Shown piece by piece: positions 8,408 to 17,270 of a stretch of 64,000 nt of DNA. The stretch spans positions 1 through 64,000 of the forward strand of contig NZ_JAIVFW010000007.1 of NCBI RefSeq assembly GCF_020829595.1, in the 5' to 3' direction. The number at the start of each line of letters is the position of its first letter. Position 1 is the first letter of the stretch. The notes beneath the pieces are model-generated. The model made no database searches, was not told the origin of the DNA, and saw nothing but the letters and a program-made list of their open reading frames with translations. This DNA comes from Nostoc sp. CHAB 5844 (GTDB taxonomy: Bacteria > Cyanobacteriota > Cyanobacteriia > Cyanobacteriales > Nostocaceae). The translations under genes were made by a program, and so were the position numbers.

Positions 8408-9019
8408 TTAAAACTTTCGTGCCGTCTGGGTAACTAAATCAAACTCAAATCTTTGTTTTGGATCAGTTTCCCCGTAAATATTGAAGGTTACAGTTGGTTC
8501 ATTACCGACTGCTTGCACGCTGTGAATTGCATCGGGAGTGAAGCTAACAATATCTCCAGGAGATAAAGTGATTTCTCCCATCTGTTCAATTTGGTTTGAG
8601 GATTTTGAGTTGTTATTGCGTCGCCAAACAGTGTTTTTTTCTTGACCTTTTAACACCGCTACAACTCCCCAAGTTCCATGATTATGAATGGTTGAAATTG
8701 TCCCTGGTGCAAAAGTTACTGTTTGCACAGTCAGCGGAAAACCCAATTCATCGTATAAGAGAACAACAGAAGTACCTGTGTTGGGACAAGGCTCTAAATG
8801 TTGACTTCTAACCCAGTAGGAATTGGCAATTAAGCGCCTCACCAACATCCTAATTTCTGGTAGACGGCTAGATTCATCCTCAACACCACTGAGAACATCT
8901 TCCACTTCAGTCAAAAAGCGATAGAGGCGATAATTATCTCGCAATAAATCCCATGCTCTTACAGATTTACAGATTTGATATTGACCGTCTCCAGTAAGTA
9001 GCCAATCCCTACCTTGCAT
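8408..9019 (-). CDS. Cupin protein of the cysteine dioxygenase type
   Basis: 203 residues from the ATG at MQGRDWLL. The cupin iron site is visible: HNHGTWG (His112 and His114) and PDAIHSV (His166) give the three-His facial site of cysteine dioxygenase and related thiol dioxygenases, within TFAPGTISTIHNHGTWGVVA and LSPGDIVSFTPDAIHS. The family oxidises thiols such as cysteine to sulfinates using O2 and Fe(II). In this nif/heterocyst island it might consume O2 or control cysteine for Fe-S assembly; that is inference. An unbroken N-terminal extension exists but lacks a good start and overlaps another small frame. Confidence 0.8.
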   Translation of the reverse strand: MQGRDWLLTGDGQYQICKSVRAWDLLRDNYRLYRFLTEVEDVLSGVEDESSRLPEIRMLVRRLIANSYWVRSQHLEPCPNTGTSVVLLYDELGFPLTVQTVTFAPGTISTIHNHGTWGVVAVLKGQEKNTVWRRNNNSKSSNQIEQMGEITLSPGDIVSFTPDAIHSVQAVGNEPTVTFNIYGETDPKQRFEFDLVTQTARKF

Positions 9020-9024
9020 AACTT

Positions 9025-9192
9025 TTAGAATCTCAATAGAGAAGTTGAAGGCATGACAATTACTGGTGCTGCATACCAAGGAGAATTAGTATCAGGAAGA
9101 TTCACCGGAGATAAGGGAACAGTATTGGGAAGTGGATTTTCTGGCAGAGTAAATGTGGAAAGAGGTCGAGAAAAATAAAAATTGTTCATCAT
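9025..9192 (-). CDS. Possible small protein upstream of the cupin gene
   Basis: Frame of 55 residues from tandem ATG codons (MMNNFYFSRPL...), Pro-rich, ending just before the cupin start. No signal, membrane segment or known motif, and no good ribosome binding site. Its position between two co-oriented genes of the island makes a real small protein possible, but chance is not excluded. Confidence 0.3.
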   Translation of the reverse strand: MMNNFYFSRPLSTFTLPENPLPNTVPLSPVNLPDTNSPWYAAPVIVMPSTSLLRF

Positions 9193-9293
9193 GATTTGTA
9201 ATTTTTGACCGTTGAGTGTTGGTAAGTATTTGTCATTAGTCAATAGTCCTTTGTCAAATAACTCTTGATCATTGACTATTGACTCTTGACTAT

Positions 9294-9779
9294 TTAATCA
9301 TCTTCCTCGGCTGGGCGTGTCAAAATATCCAGGAGGATACCAGCACCATAATTATTTGTAGGGTCAATTTCTTGCACCCTGATGCTGATTTTTTTTGCTT
9401 GTTCTAGGTCTCCTAATTTAGCTAAAACCAAACCAGTAGCAGAGTATGCATTTAAGTACAATCTGATTTGGTTTTCTTCCCTCCGATTTATCAGTATGGG
9501 TTTTAGCTGTTCCCAACTTTCCGGAAAATTTTCTGCTTTTTTAATTTTATCTAATAATTTCGATGTTGTTTGCAAGGCGAGAGAATAATTATTTTTGTAG
9601 TAAAAATATCTATATGCTGAAATTAAAATGTCTGGATTATCTCCGGCTTGGGTGATAGCTTGTTGCATATATTTCTCGGATTCAGAATTATTATGCCAAG
9701 TATCGGCGGCTAGTATTAGTAATTTTTTGACATTTTCTGGTACTTGAAACCAAGAAAATCTGTTGGTATCGATTTGCAT
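9294..9779 (-). CDS. TPR-like helical protein of the nif/cox island
   Basis: 161 residues made of alternating helices. The hallmark is ALAKLGDLEQAKKISIRVQEIDPTN-type spacing (a TPR second half) at about residues 115-140, with less regular repeats before it (YRYFYYKNNYSLALQTTSKLL). It ends in an acidic tail (RPAEEDD). Such proteins act as protein-protein adaptors. It lies between the cox genes and the cupin gene on the same strand; a 213-base gap with a heptad repeat separates it from coxC, so co-transcription is uncertain. Confidence 0.65.
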   Translation of the reverse strand: MQIDTNRFSWFQVPENVKKLLILAADTWHNNSESEKYMQQAITQAGDNPDILISAYRYFYYKNNYSLALQTTSKLLDKIKKAENFPESWEQLKPILINRREENQIRLYLNAYSATGLVLAKLGDLEQAKKISIRVQEIDPTNNYGAGILLDILTRPAEEDD

Positions 9780-9783
9780 ATTC

Positions 9784-9822
9784 TGAAGTGTGAAGTATGA
9801 AGTATGAAGTATGAAGTATGAA
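9784..9822. repeat. Heptameric short tandem repeat (gaagtat)
   Basis: Five or so units of GAAGTAT/GAAGTGT run just upstream of the TPR-like gene. Similar arrays occur near 5600, 12675, 13686, 43735, 43835, 49600, 54300 and 55863. Such heptads are typical of heterocystous cyanobacterial genomes. Confidence 0.8.
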
Positions 9823-9992
9823 ATTTAATTGTTAATACTTCAGCAGTTGGTAGTGGCACGATCACCTTAAAAAAGTACATAAATATAACTCTTGTGGTGT
9901 AAGCATCCTGCCTGCACCGGACGGGCTAGAAGCCCATCCCACAAAAAAGTCATCATGCAAGATTTTAGTGCGATCGCTCCACTATTCATTAC

Positions 9993-10580
9993 TTAAAATT
10001 GAGTCAGAATGTACAACAAAGAAAAGAGAACAATCCAAATGATGTCTACGAAATGCCAGTAAATTTCTGCCATTTCGATGCCAGTGTGTTTGGTGGCTGA
10101 GTAATGACCGGGACGTTGCGATCGCTTCAATACTCCTAAAATCAATAACAGCCCCACAAATACGTGCAAACCGTGGAAGCCTGTCATGATGTAAAAGCAG
10201 TTGGCGAAGACGTTGGCAGTCATGCCATATCCTAAAGTTAGGTACTCATAAACTTGACCTAACAAGAACAGCGCCCCCATGATGGCGGTAATCTTGTACC
10301 ACTTTTGCATTCCGGCGACATCATTCTTTTTAATCGCTACATCGCCAAAGTGAATGACGAAGCTGCTAGACACCAGAATGATGGTGTTAATTGTCGGTAC
10401 AAGTAGTTCTACTTCTGTTCCTTCTGGCGGCCAGACTTCTGTGGTTTGGCGAAAGAATAAGTATGTAGCGAAGAATCCGCCAAACATTAAAGATTCAGAG
10501 ATGAGGAATGTTAATAGTCCCCAGACTCGCAAATCTGGATGATGTTCTTCATTGTGATGTTCGCTGGTGGCGATCGTCAT
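9993..10580 (-). CDS. coxC: Cytochrome c oxidase subunit III
   Basis: 195 residues with five predicted membrane helices: it lacks the first two of the seven-helix mitochondrial form, as is usual in bacteria. Diagnostic segments are RVWGLLTFLISESLMFGGFFATYLFFR (with the conserved Glu), FYIMTGFHGLHVFVGL and AEIYWHFVDIIWIVLFSLLYI at the C-terminus. It stabilises subunit I of the thylakoid or cytoplasmic-membrane aa3-type oxidase. It is the last gene of coxB-coxA-coxC; the 244-base gap after coxA contains a MITE-like element. The link to cnfR suggests the heterocyst-type cox operon. Confidence 0.93.
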   Translation of the reverse strand: MTIATSEHHNEEHHPDLRVWGLLTFLISESLMFGGFFATYLFFRQTTEVWPPEGTEVELLVPTINTIILVSSSFVIHFGDVAIKKNDVAGMQKWYKITAIMGALFLLGQVYEYLTLGYGMTANVFANCFYIMTGFHGLHVFVGLLLILGVLKRSQRPGHYSATKHTGIEMAEIYWHFVDIIWIVLFSLLYILTQF

Positions 10581-10615
10581 ATTTTTACCATCTGAATTTC
10601 TAACAAGGGTGTTGA

Positions 10616-10818
10616 AGATCCCCCCAACCCCCCTTAAAAAGGGGGGCTATATTCCAATACAGTCGGTTAAGGCTAAAATTTTTGTGAACGAACCACAAAG
10701 GACGCAAAGAGAAAGAAGTAATTCCTAACTGAACCGTATTGGGTATATTCTCATCACCTAAATAGTCTAAATAAGTGACTCATGTTCCCCCCTTTTTTAG
10801 GGGGGTTAGGGGGGATCT
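10616..10818. mobile_element. MITE-like element with nested inverted repeats between coxA and coxC
   Basis: The 203-base segment starts AGATCCCCCCAACCCCCCTT and ends with the near-perfect complement AGGGGGGTTAGGGGGGATCT. Inside is a second, weaker inverted pair (CCAATACAGTCGGTTAAGG near 10654 and CTAACTGAACCGTATTGGG near 10725). It encodes nothing. A related, shorter arrangement lies at 13727-13861. I infer a non-autonomous element; no target duplication could be assigned. Confidence 0.6.
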
Positions 10819-10824
10819 AAACTA

Positions 10825-12504
10825 CTACGCACTCACTTCAGGTGCGGCAGTTGGTGCTATTTCTGGGCTATGACCGTAGTCGTAGGGGCCGTGAGTTACT
10901 ACTGGCAAGACTTCCCAGTTCTCAATTAGAGGAGGTGAACTGGTTGTCCATTCTAGGGTTAAGGCCCGCCAAGGATTATCACCTGCTGGTTCTCCTTTAC
11001 TCCAACTCCAAATTAAGTTGATGGTAAAGGGGATGACTGATAAGCCTAAGACAATTGCGCCGATGGTACAAATCTGATTCAAGCCAATGAATTGGGGGTC
11101 ATACATTGCGACTCGTCGGGGCATTCCTTGCAAACCTAATTCGTGCATGGGTAAGAAGGTGAGGTTTGTCCCGATGAAGGTGAGGGCAAAGTGAATGCGT
11201 CCCCAGGTTTCGTTGAGCTTGTGTCCGGTCATTTTGGGGAACCAGTGATATATACCTGCGTAGATACCAAACACGGAACCGCCAAATAAGACGTAGTGGA
11301 AGTGTCCGACTACATAGTAGGTATCGTGGACGTGAACATCAAAGGGGGCTGTTCCCATTGTTACGCCGCTTAAACCACCCATGACGAACATTGACAACAA
11401 GCCAATGGCGAATAGCATGGCACTGGTGAAGCGGATTTTTCCACCCCAAAGGGTAGCAACCCAACCGAAAATCTTCACGCCAGTCGGAACGGCAACGATG
11501 AGAGTAGAGATGGTGAAGAACATCCGCATCCAACCGGGTGTACCACTGGTAAACATGTGGTGTACCCAGACGAACAAACCGACGACGCAGATTGCCAAAC
11601 TGGAATAAGCGATCGCTTTATATCCGAAAATTGGTTTACGGGCGTGAACGGGGATGACTTCGGACATGATGCCGAAGATGGGCAGAATCATTAGATATAC
11701 TGCCGGGTGAGAGTAGAACCAGAAAAGGTGTTGGTAAATGACAACGTTACCGCCTCCATCTGGTTTAAAGAAGGATGTGCCGAAGTTGAGGTCAAACAAC
11801 AGCAGTACCAAACCCGCAGCTAACACAGGTGTGGAGAGAAGTGCTAGTACGGAGGTGGCTAAGATTGCCCAGCAGAATAAGGGTAGTTGATCCCATTTCA
11901 TACTGGGGACTTTCATCATCAAGATGGTGATGACGAAGTTTAAGGAACCCAAAATTGAGGAAGTTCCCACTAAAACAATCGCCAAAATCCATAAAGATTG
12001 TGCGACTGGTGCGGTGACTAAACTTAAGGGTGGGTACGCTGTCCAACCTGATTGCGAACCACCGAAGAAGAAACTGGCTAACAGCAACAATCCAGCCGGT
12101 GGGTTTAACCAAAAGGCGATCGCATTCAGTTTGGGGAATGCCATATCCCTAGCACCAACCATCAACGGTACTAGATAGTTGCCAAATCCCCCAATCGCAC
12201 TGGGAACAATCCACAAGAAAATCATGATTGTGCCGTGGTTGGTCATGAAGGCGTTATACAGATTGGGATCTAGGACATCTGCATCAGGTGTGGCGAGTTC
12301 GGCGCGAATGGCGATCGCCATCAATCCACCGATGAGATAAAACAAGAACGCTGTTACTAGATATTGAATCCCAATCACCTTATGGTCAATGTTGAAGGTG
12401 AAATAGTCGTACCATTTCCACGGCTTGGGATGTACAGTGTGGGCAACGGCCACTTTTGGATTCTTGTCGGGCGGTGTATTCCGAGGTAGTTCTGTTTGTG
12501 TCAT
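10825..12504 (-). CDS. coxA: Cytochrome c oxidase subunit I
   Basis: 559 residues, twelve membrane helices. Heme and copper ligands are all visible: NHGTIMIF (heme a His), the cross-linked HPAVY pair in FWFYSHPAVYLMILP, the CuB His pair in WVHHMFTSG, and HVHDTYYVVGHFHYVLFGG (heme a3 and heme a His). The K and D channel regions look intact. It reduces O2 to water with electrons from cytochrome c or plastocyanin and pumps protons. A GAGGA-like site precedes the ATG. Next to cnfR and fdxB it most likely serves O2 removal and ATP supply in heterocysts. Confidence 0.96.
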   Translation of the reverse strand: MTQTELPRNTPPDKNPKVAVAHTVHPKPWKWYDYFTFNIDHKVIGIQYLVTAFLFYLIGGLMAIAIRAELATPDADVLDPNLYNAFMTNHGTIMIFLWIVPSAIGGFGNYLVPLMVGARDMAFPKLNAIAFWLNPPAGLLLLASFFFGGSQSGWTAYPPLSLVTAPVAQSLWILAIVLVGTSSILGSLNFVITILMMKVPSMKWDQLPLFCWAILATSVLALLSTPVLAAGLVLLLFDLNFGTSFFKPDGGGNVVIYQHLFWFYSHPAVYLMILPIFGIMSEVIPVHARKPIFGYKAIAYSSLAICVVGLFVWVHHMFTSGTPGWMRMFFTISTLIVAVPTGVKIFGWVATLWGGKIRFTSAMLFAIGLLSMFVMGGLSGVTMGTAPFDVHVHDTYYVVGHFHYVLFGGSVFGIYAGIYHWFPKMTGHKLNETWGRIHFALTFIGTNLTFLPMHELGLQGMPRRVAMYDPQFIGLNQICTIGAIVLGLSVIPFTINLIWSWSKGEPAGDNPWRALTLEWTTSSPPLIENWEVLPVVTHGPYDYGHSPEIAPTAAPEVSA

Positions 12505-12559
12505 AAATTAGTCCTCTCTTACAAAGTTCTGATCGGAGGCTTCCTCCGCTCAGACTTTG

Positions 12560-12705
12560 CGCTTTGTCATTTGTCATTGGTCAATAGTCATTTGTCATTG
12601 GTCATTCGTTCGTTACCGTTGACTCTTGAACAAAGAAGCCTAAAGAATAAAGGATGAAGAAATCAGTAAATCATTTCATACTTCATACTTCACACTTCAT
12701 ACTTC
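12560..12705. repeat. Short tandem repeats between coxB and coxA
   Basis: Units of CATTTGTCATTGGTCA type (about 12567-12607) and heptads ATACTTC (about 12675-12705) fill much of the 201-base gap. No gene is present. Confidence 0.6.
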
Positions 12706-13674
12706 CTATTGACTCTTGACTATTGACTCTAGAGTTGCTGCACTCACGCCCATATGTTGGATATGCGGTGCAAGAAATTCGGCGGGTGATAAGTCGGCTG
12801 GATTAACGGCAACAGCTTGCTGCAAGTCTTGCTTTTGAGCAACTTGGCTTTCTTTGAGCCAGCTATCGTATTCTTCGGGTGTGTGGACGATGACTTGCGA
12901 TCGCATGGAACCGTGATAACCACCGCACAATTCCGCACAAACCACGGGATATGTACCTGTTTTTGTAGCGGTGAATCGCAGTTCAGTGGGGATACCTGGA
13001 AGTGCGTCTTGCTTTAGGCGGAATTGGGGAACCCAAAAGGCATGAATCACATCCTGTGCTGACAAGTTCAGTTGCACATCAGCACCAACAGGAACGTGCA
13101 GTTCTCCAGATGTAACGCCACTGTTGGGATAGTTGAAAATCCAAGCAAACTGCATCCCGGTGACATTCACCACTAAATCAGCAGGCTTGTTTTGACTGTT
13201 CCTCGCACCAATACCAATGCTGGGGGCTGATGTTGATTCTGCGGCATTGTTGAGAGTAGCCGCGATCGCGCTTCTTGACGCAATATGCGCCGGAGAATGA
13301 TTGTGACTTCCCGGCTCAAAACCTCCCATCTGGTTAAACACATCTACGCTATAGATGCCTAAGCCAATTACAATCACTGATGGGATGGCTGTCCAAAAAA
13401 TTTCTAAGGGAACATTACCTTCTACTGGTAAACCATCAGTATCATCACCGCGACGGTGACGGTACTTTACTAAAAAAACCAGAATAGTTCCTTCTACAAC
13501 CAGAAATAAAGCAACAGCAATGGTAAACATGATATTGAAAAATCCGTCTACCAAAGGTGCTTGTTGTGATGCTTCTACTGGGAGTAGTGTGTGGTTGTAA
13601 CCAATCCAAATACTAACCGCTGTAACTACTATGCCAGCAACTAGCGTCCATAGTGACACAGGAATTTGTTGCAT
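12706..13674 (-). CDS. coxB: Cytochrome c oxidase subunit II
   Basis: 322 residues. Two N-terminal membrane helices (about 8-25 and 45-70) anchor a periplasmic/lumenal cupredoxin domain. The CuA ligands are present: His in VIHAFWVPQ, then CAELCGGYHGSM (two Cys, Glu, His, Met). A linker with a His-containing, Ala/Ser-rich insert (about residues 125-160) precedes the copper domain. It receives electrons from the soluble donor and passes them to subunit I. A strong AGGAG lies before the ATG, and it is the first gene of the operon. The gene is read away from fdxB and cnfR's shared upstream area. Confidence 0.95.
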   Translation of the reverse strand: MQQIPVSLWTLVAGIVVTAVSIWIGYNHTLLPVEASQQAPLVDGFFNIMFTIAVALFLVVEGTILVFLVKYRHRRGDDTDGLPVEGNVPLEIFWTAIPSVIVIGLGIYSVDVFNQMGGFEPGSHNHSPAHIASRSAIAATLNNAAESTSAPSIGIGARNSQNKPADLVVNVTGMQFAWIFNYPNSGVTSGELHVPVGADVQLNLSAQDVIHAFWVPQFRLKQDALPGIPTELRFTATKTGTYPVVCAELCGGYHGSMRSQVIVHTPEEYDSWLKESQVAQKQDLQQAVAVNPADLSPAEFLAPHIQHMGVSAATLESIVKSQ

Positions 13675-13726
13675 AAAAGCTCCTGGAAGTATGAAGTGTG
13701 AAGTATGAAATTTTATCCTTGAGGCT

Positions 13727-13861
13727 TCAATACGTTTCGGTTAACGTTTTAATCTTTTGGAGATCCCCCCAACACCCTTTTTAAGGGGGGCTTATCATCC
13801 TCTTTTACTCCCTTAAAAAGGGGGTCGCCGCAGGCGGGGGGATCTTAACTGAACAGTATTA
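13727..13861. repeat. MITE-related inverted repeat upstream of coxB
   Basis: A core from AGATCCCCCC (13761) to GGGGGGATCT (13845) is flanked by the pair CAATACGTTTCGGTTAA and TTAACTGAACAGTATT. The sequence words match the element at 10616-10818, but the inner and outer pairs are exchanged. It lies within the coxB upstream region and may affect its promoter. Confidence 0.5.
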
Positions 13862-14312
13862 CTTAAGGCTTCATCTTTTATACTTCAGCAATACCCATAA
13901 CCTCATCATTTAAAACAGTACAAAAGCTCATCATCAAACTCTTTTAATCTTTGATTTTGACTTTTGACTTCTCCTTATTAACTTTGTATCTTATTCCCTA
14001 TAAAATTTGGGGGAATTTTCCAAATCTTTTCAGATCCTTCCCCCCAAAGCTTAACAATATTTCTAACGACTACAACAAGAGTACCTTCTACATCTACAAG
14101 AGTTAGTTGTTTTAGGAGGGTACGATTAGTTCTAATATTGAACAGTAAAATTAGCAGCAAGTATGATTTAGTTAATAATTAACAATTTTCAATTTACGCA
14201 TTTGTTTACTATGAACTTTTTACTGGGTTCTAGTAAATACAGAAATTCCTCTCTAGTTACCTTGCTTAGTACCCTCTGAGCAAAACAACCATTATAAACA
14301 GTACTCAAATAT

Positions 14313-14606
14313 TTAGTTGTTTAATGCTGCGTGGGTGTAGCAGTTCTTAGGACAAATCCGGGCGCAAGCTTCGCAACCAATGCAGTTATCAGGATTAGCA
14401 ACTGTCATTACTTTGCGCTCGATTTCATCATCTTCTTCATCATCGACAAATTCACCTTCTTCATTGAGTGCTTTTAAATCCAGCACACTATACCCACATA
14501 CTTTAATGCATCTGCCACAGCCGATACATTTATCTTTGTCAATCTCCTGGGCAAATTTAGGTGTCCAGGTTTTACCTCCAAATGTCAATCCTGTTAGTGT
14601 TGCCAT
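14313..14606 (-). CDS. fdxB: Ferredoxin III, nif-specific (2[4Fe-4S])
   Basis: 97 residues. It has two [4Fe-4S] sets: [12 protein letters not shown] (about residues 28-39) and [15 protein letters not shown] (about 76-90). A very acidic insert ([15 protein letters not shown]) sits between them, the hallmark of the nif-associated ferredoxin III family. It probably carries electrons for nitrogenase or its cofactor assembly. An AAGG site precedes the ATG. It is monocistronic, transcribed away from cnfR; CnfR is known in other cyanobacteria to activate nif genes including fdxB, so the close pairing is meaningful. Confidence 0.92.
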   Translation of the reverse strand: MATLTGLTFGGKTWTPKFAQEIDKDKCIGCGRCIKVCGYSVLDLKALNEEGEFVDDEEDDEIERKVMTVANPDNCIGCEACARICPKNCYTHAALNN

Positions 14607-14833
14607 GAATAAACCTTCGGCGATTTAGCCTATCTCATTGTTTGTACTTAACTTCATACTAACTTAATCTAATTGTTTTGTTTTGTTGTGAAACGATTAT
14701 TTTTTCTTTCATTAAAGTTTGATGACTTTTATCCTATTTTTTAATTTTAGTTTCATGAATAAATGAGATTTTATAGCAATAAATTTAGATATTTTTGATA
14801 AAAATCACAATTTTAAATCATTCGTTGACACAA

Positions 14834-14866
14834 AGATCCCCGACTTCTTAAAGAAGTCGGGGATCT
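14834..14866. repeat. Second copy of the AGATCCCCGACTT hairpin
   Basis: Same arms as the terminator at 4483-4515, with a slightly different loop. It lies in the fdxB-cnfR interval, about 230 bases upstream of the fdxB start, so it cannot be the fdxB terminator. It may insulate the two transcripts. Confidence 0.6.
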
Positions 14867-14966
14867 GAGCCGCATATATTTAGCTAAATAAATTACTTAC
14901 AAAGTAATTACCACTTGTATTAATAATGAAATTATTTTGCAGTTCTTGACATATATTAAAAATATA

Positions 14967-14980
14967 GTAATTGACTATAC
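14967..14980 (+). promoter_or_regulatory. Candidate NtcA binding site upstream of cnfR
   Basis: The sequence GTAATTGACTATAC fits the NtcA consensus GTA-N8-TAC exactly. A TATATT that could be a -10 box begins 27 bases after it, a little farther than the usual 22 or so. It lies about 550 bases before the cnfR start. In an AT-rich region such a match can arise by chance. Confidence 0.35.
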
Positions 14981-15340
14981 AAAATATATGTTATTCAGTT
15001 ACATAACTATATTTTGGATTTGTATTGCCAAAGTATTGTTAATTAGCAATAAAAATGCACTAATTATGAGAGAAGATAGGAATTAGAGAATATCAAGTGA
15101 AAGTGTAACTTTTATGGCAGCAATTAGCTTGATATTAAATATTAAAATTATTAATAAACACTATTCTTATAAATCATTGTGTGTATAAATGTTCAGCATA
15201 AATCCTTGGGTTAAGTTCTTGAAGCCAAAAGTAAAAGGTTAAGAATTAAAAAAACATGAAAGCTTAAGAAAATTTCCCAGGCTCATAATGAACAAAATCA
15301 TCTAAATATTTATGAAATTTATAGTTAATGACGAACTAAG

Positions 15341-15378
15341 ATTCGGCTCGGCTTAAAAGCCTGAGTGAGCCTCCGATT
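15341..15378 (+). promoter_or_regulatory. Potential leader hairpin of cnfR
   Basis: GGCTCGGCTT and AGCCTGAGTGAGCC can pair around AAA, with further outer pairing of ATTCGG to CCGATT. The segment is about 160 bases before the cnfR start and may be in its 5' leader; a role is not established. Confidence 0.3.
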
Positions 15379-15532
15379 GGATGCGAAGTCTGAATATGGA
15401 TGTGGGCAATGATGACGCAAGAAAATTTGCGTCTTGCTAAGTAAATAATGTGGTTATGAGTGATGAATAAACAGGACACATCCAGGGGAGACTTGAGCCA
15501 AACATCTCAACGATTAGGTGGGAAGAAGTTTT

Positions 15533-17122
15533 ATGCCGTATACAATTCCTAACAACAGTTGCGTTGGATGTGATAACTGCCGTCCCCAATGTCCTACGGG
15601 TGCGATTCAGTTAGAAGACGATGAATATTGGATTGATCCTTGTCTTTGTAACAATTGTGAGGGCTTTTATCCTGAACCACAATGTGTAATAGCTTGTCCG
15701 ACAAATTCTCCTATACCCTGGCAGGCGAAAAAGGGGAGATGCAAAGTTGAACCGCGAGACGCTACTAGTCCAGATTTATTTTCTAATGGGAAGAATAACC
15801 CTTTTGCTTCAGCGATCGCAATTTGGGAGGCGTGTAATGTATTGGCTCAACGCATATCCTTAAATTGGGAACAAGATGCGGAAGGATATCTATGTTACAG
15901 CCGACAAGTCAGCCAAGGCAAGGGTGCGATCGCCTTTCACATCCAAGACCCCTTTAAAGTTAGCGATCGGATCACCAACTTAGAAGCAATTGAGACAATG
16001 GATATTAGGGCAGCTTGTATCCATTTAATATTTGCCGCCTATGCTACAACATTAGAACAACCTTGGGAACAAGAATTTGCGATCGATGAACGGCAAATAG
16101 AGAAATACTTAGGGCTAGAAAAACGCAAAGACCTGAGTAAAACTGCCAAACTCACCTTAATGAAAAATCTTGTCCAACAAGCTTGTTCACTACTAATTTC
16201 TATTGACTGGCCGCAACAAGGCAAAGTCAAAGGCTTTTCCGTTACCAAATCGCGCTTGTGGCACTTAGTCCATATTCAACACCACTTCCAAGAAGATGAC
16301 ATAGGATGCAAATACCTAGTTGGGCTAACCTTCAAAGTCAAAGCCGGAGTATGGGCGCAGTATTTCCTCAACAAACAAGCCTGTAAAGAACGCACCGCCT
16401 TCTATCAATATGGCAGCTTGCCAAAAACCTTGTTAACCACCGTCATGAGTATTTGGCAGCAACACGAAGGCGCAGTTAGACTTATGCTGTGGTTACTATT
16501 TAAAACTAAGATGGGTAGAGAACAACGCATCACTGTTCCTACCTTACTACGCATCGCCTACGGAGAAGAAAAAGTTACCTTAGCCTCCAGACAGCGAGAA
16601 GAACGCAAACGACTACTGCGGACATTTGAAAATGATTTAGAAGTGCTGAACCATTTGGGAATCAAACCCATGTTTGACCCAGTAACGTACCCGCCAGAAA
16701 TTCAACCATTGTGGGCGAAGTTAATGGGGATACCCGAAGATCCAGACGAAGCCTTAGAATTCTGGATTAACGACGGTGGTGGCGAAACCCGCTTAACAGA
16801 CTCCGGCCCCCGTGGCAAATGGAACCTGCTGATGAATGCGCGGATTTTGTCATTTGAACTCCCACCAGAATGGGAACAGCAAATCTCTGACTCCGAAAAG
16901 AAGCAACGACGTACTCTCAAAAACAGAAGACGAGTCAGAATCACAGGCGATTTAGTTGGAGAACAGATTTTAGAAGCCCGCAAAAATTTAAATCTATCTC
17001 AACGTGAATTAGCCAAACTCACCGGCAAAAGCCAAAGCTGGATTCGAGATGTAGAAAATGGCCGCCTCAAAGCCAAAATAGAAGACCAAGCACTATTACG
17101 CAAAGTGCTGAATCTCGCGTAA
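15533..17122 (+). CDS. cnfR: CnfR/PatB, ferredoxin-HTH activator of nitrogen fixation genes
   Basis: 529 residues from the ATG (MPYTIPNNSC) that follows GGAAG; a GTG five codons upstream overlaps that site. The N-terminal 60 residues hold two [4Fe-4S] cysteine sets, CVGCDNCRPQCP and CLCNNC...CVIACP. A long middle region has no known fold. The C-terminus (about 475-529: ILEARKNLNLSQRELAKLTG, then SQSWIRDVENGRL) is an XRE-type helix-turn-helix. This is the architecture of PatB of Anabaena and CnfR of Leptolyngbya, an activator of nif genes at low O2. The clusters may sense O2 or redox. Its targets probably include fdxB and the cox genes next to it, which is inference from context. Confidence 0.93.
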   Translation: MPYTIPNNSCVGCDNCRPQCPTGAIQLEDDEYWIDPCLCNNCEGFYPEPQCVIACPTNSPIPWQAKKGRCKVEPRDATSPDLFSNGKNNPFASAIAIWEACNVLAQRISLNWEQDAEGYLCYSRQVSQGKGAIAFHIQDPFKVSDRITNLEAIETMDIRAACIHLIFAAYATTLEQPWEQEFAIDERQIEKYLGLEKRKDLSKTAKLTLMKNLVQQACSLLISIDWPQQGKVKGFSVTKSRLWHLVHIQHHFQEDDIGCKYLVGLTFKVKAGVWAQYFLNKQACKERTAFYQYGSLPKTLLTTVMSIWQQHEGAVRLMLWLLFKTKMGREQRITVPTLLRIAYGEEKVTLASRQREERKRLLRTFENDLEVLNHLGIKPMFDPVTYPPEIQPLWAKLMGIPEDPDEALEFWINDGGGETRLTDSGPRGKWNLLMNARILSFELPPEWEQQISDSEKKQRRTLKNRRRVRITGDLVGEQILEARKNLNLSQRELAKLTGKSQSWIRDVENGRLKAKIEDQALLRKVLNLA

Positions 17123-17270
17123 TGGTTACACTTTGTTTCACTTAACCTACAGAAAATGACTATTGATTATGAGTTATGGAGGAGGCGATCGCATATCTTG
17201 TTTCACAATCCCATTCATAGGCGATGTTCACGATAGGATAGATAAGAGATTCTGTCCAAATCTCAGTTCT

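Larger units (their letters stand above)
14607..15532. other. Divergent regulatory region between fdxB and cnfR
   Basis: 926 AT-rich bases without a convincing gene. They contain the hairpin repeat at 14834-14866, an NtcA-type site at 14967-14980 and a hairpin-forming segment at 15341-15378, listed separately. Transcripts of both genes must start here, so a long cnfR leader or separate promoters are likely. Confidence 0.6.

Noticed and set aside
9784-9822. CRISPR-like array
   Set aside because: Units are only 7 bases with no spacers, so this is a short tandem repeat.
10616-10818. Plain transcription terminator after coxA
   Set aside because: The length, nested inverted repeats and a relative upstream of coxB fit a repeat element better, although termination is not excluded.
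13978-14160. 60-codon - strand frame upstream of coxB
   Set aside because: No ATG, no ribosome binding site and no recognisable motif; it has only a TTG start in an intergenic region.
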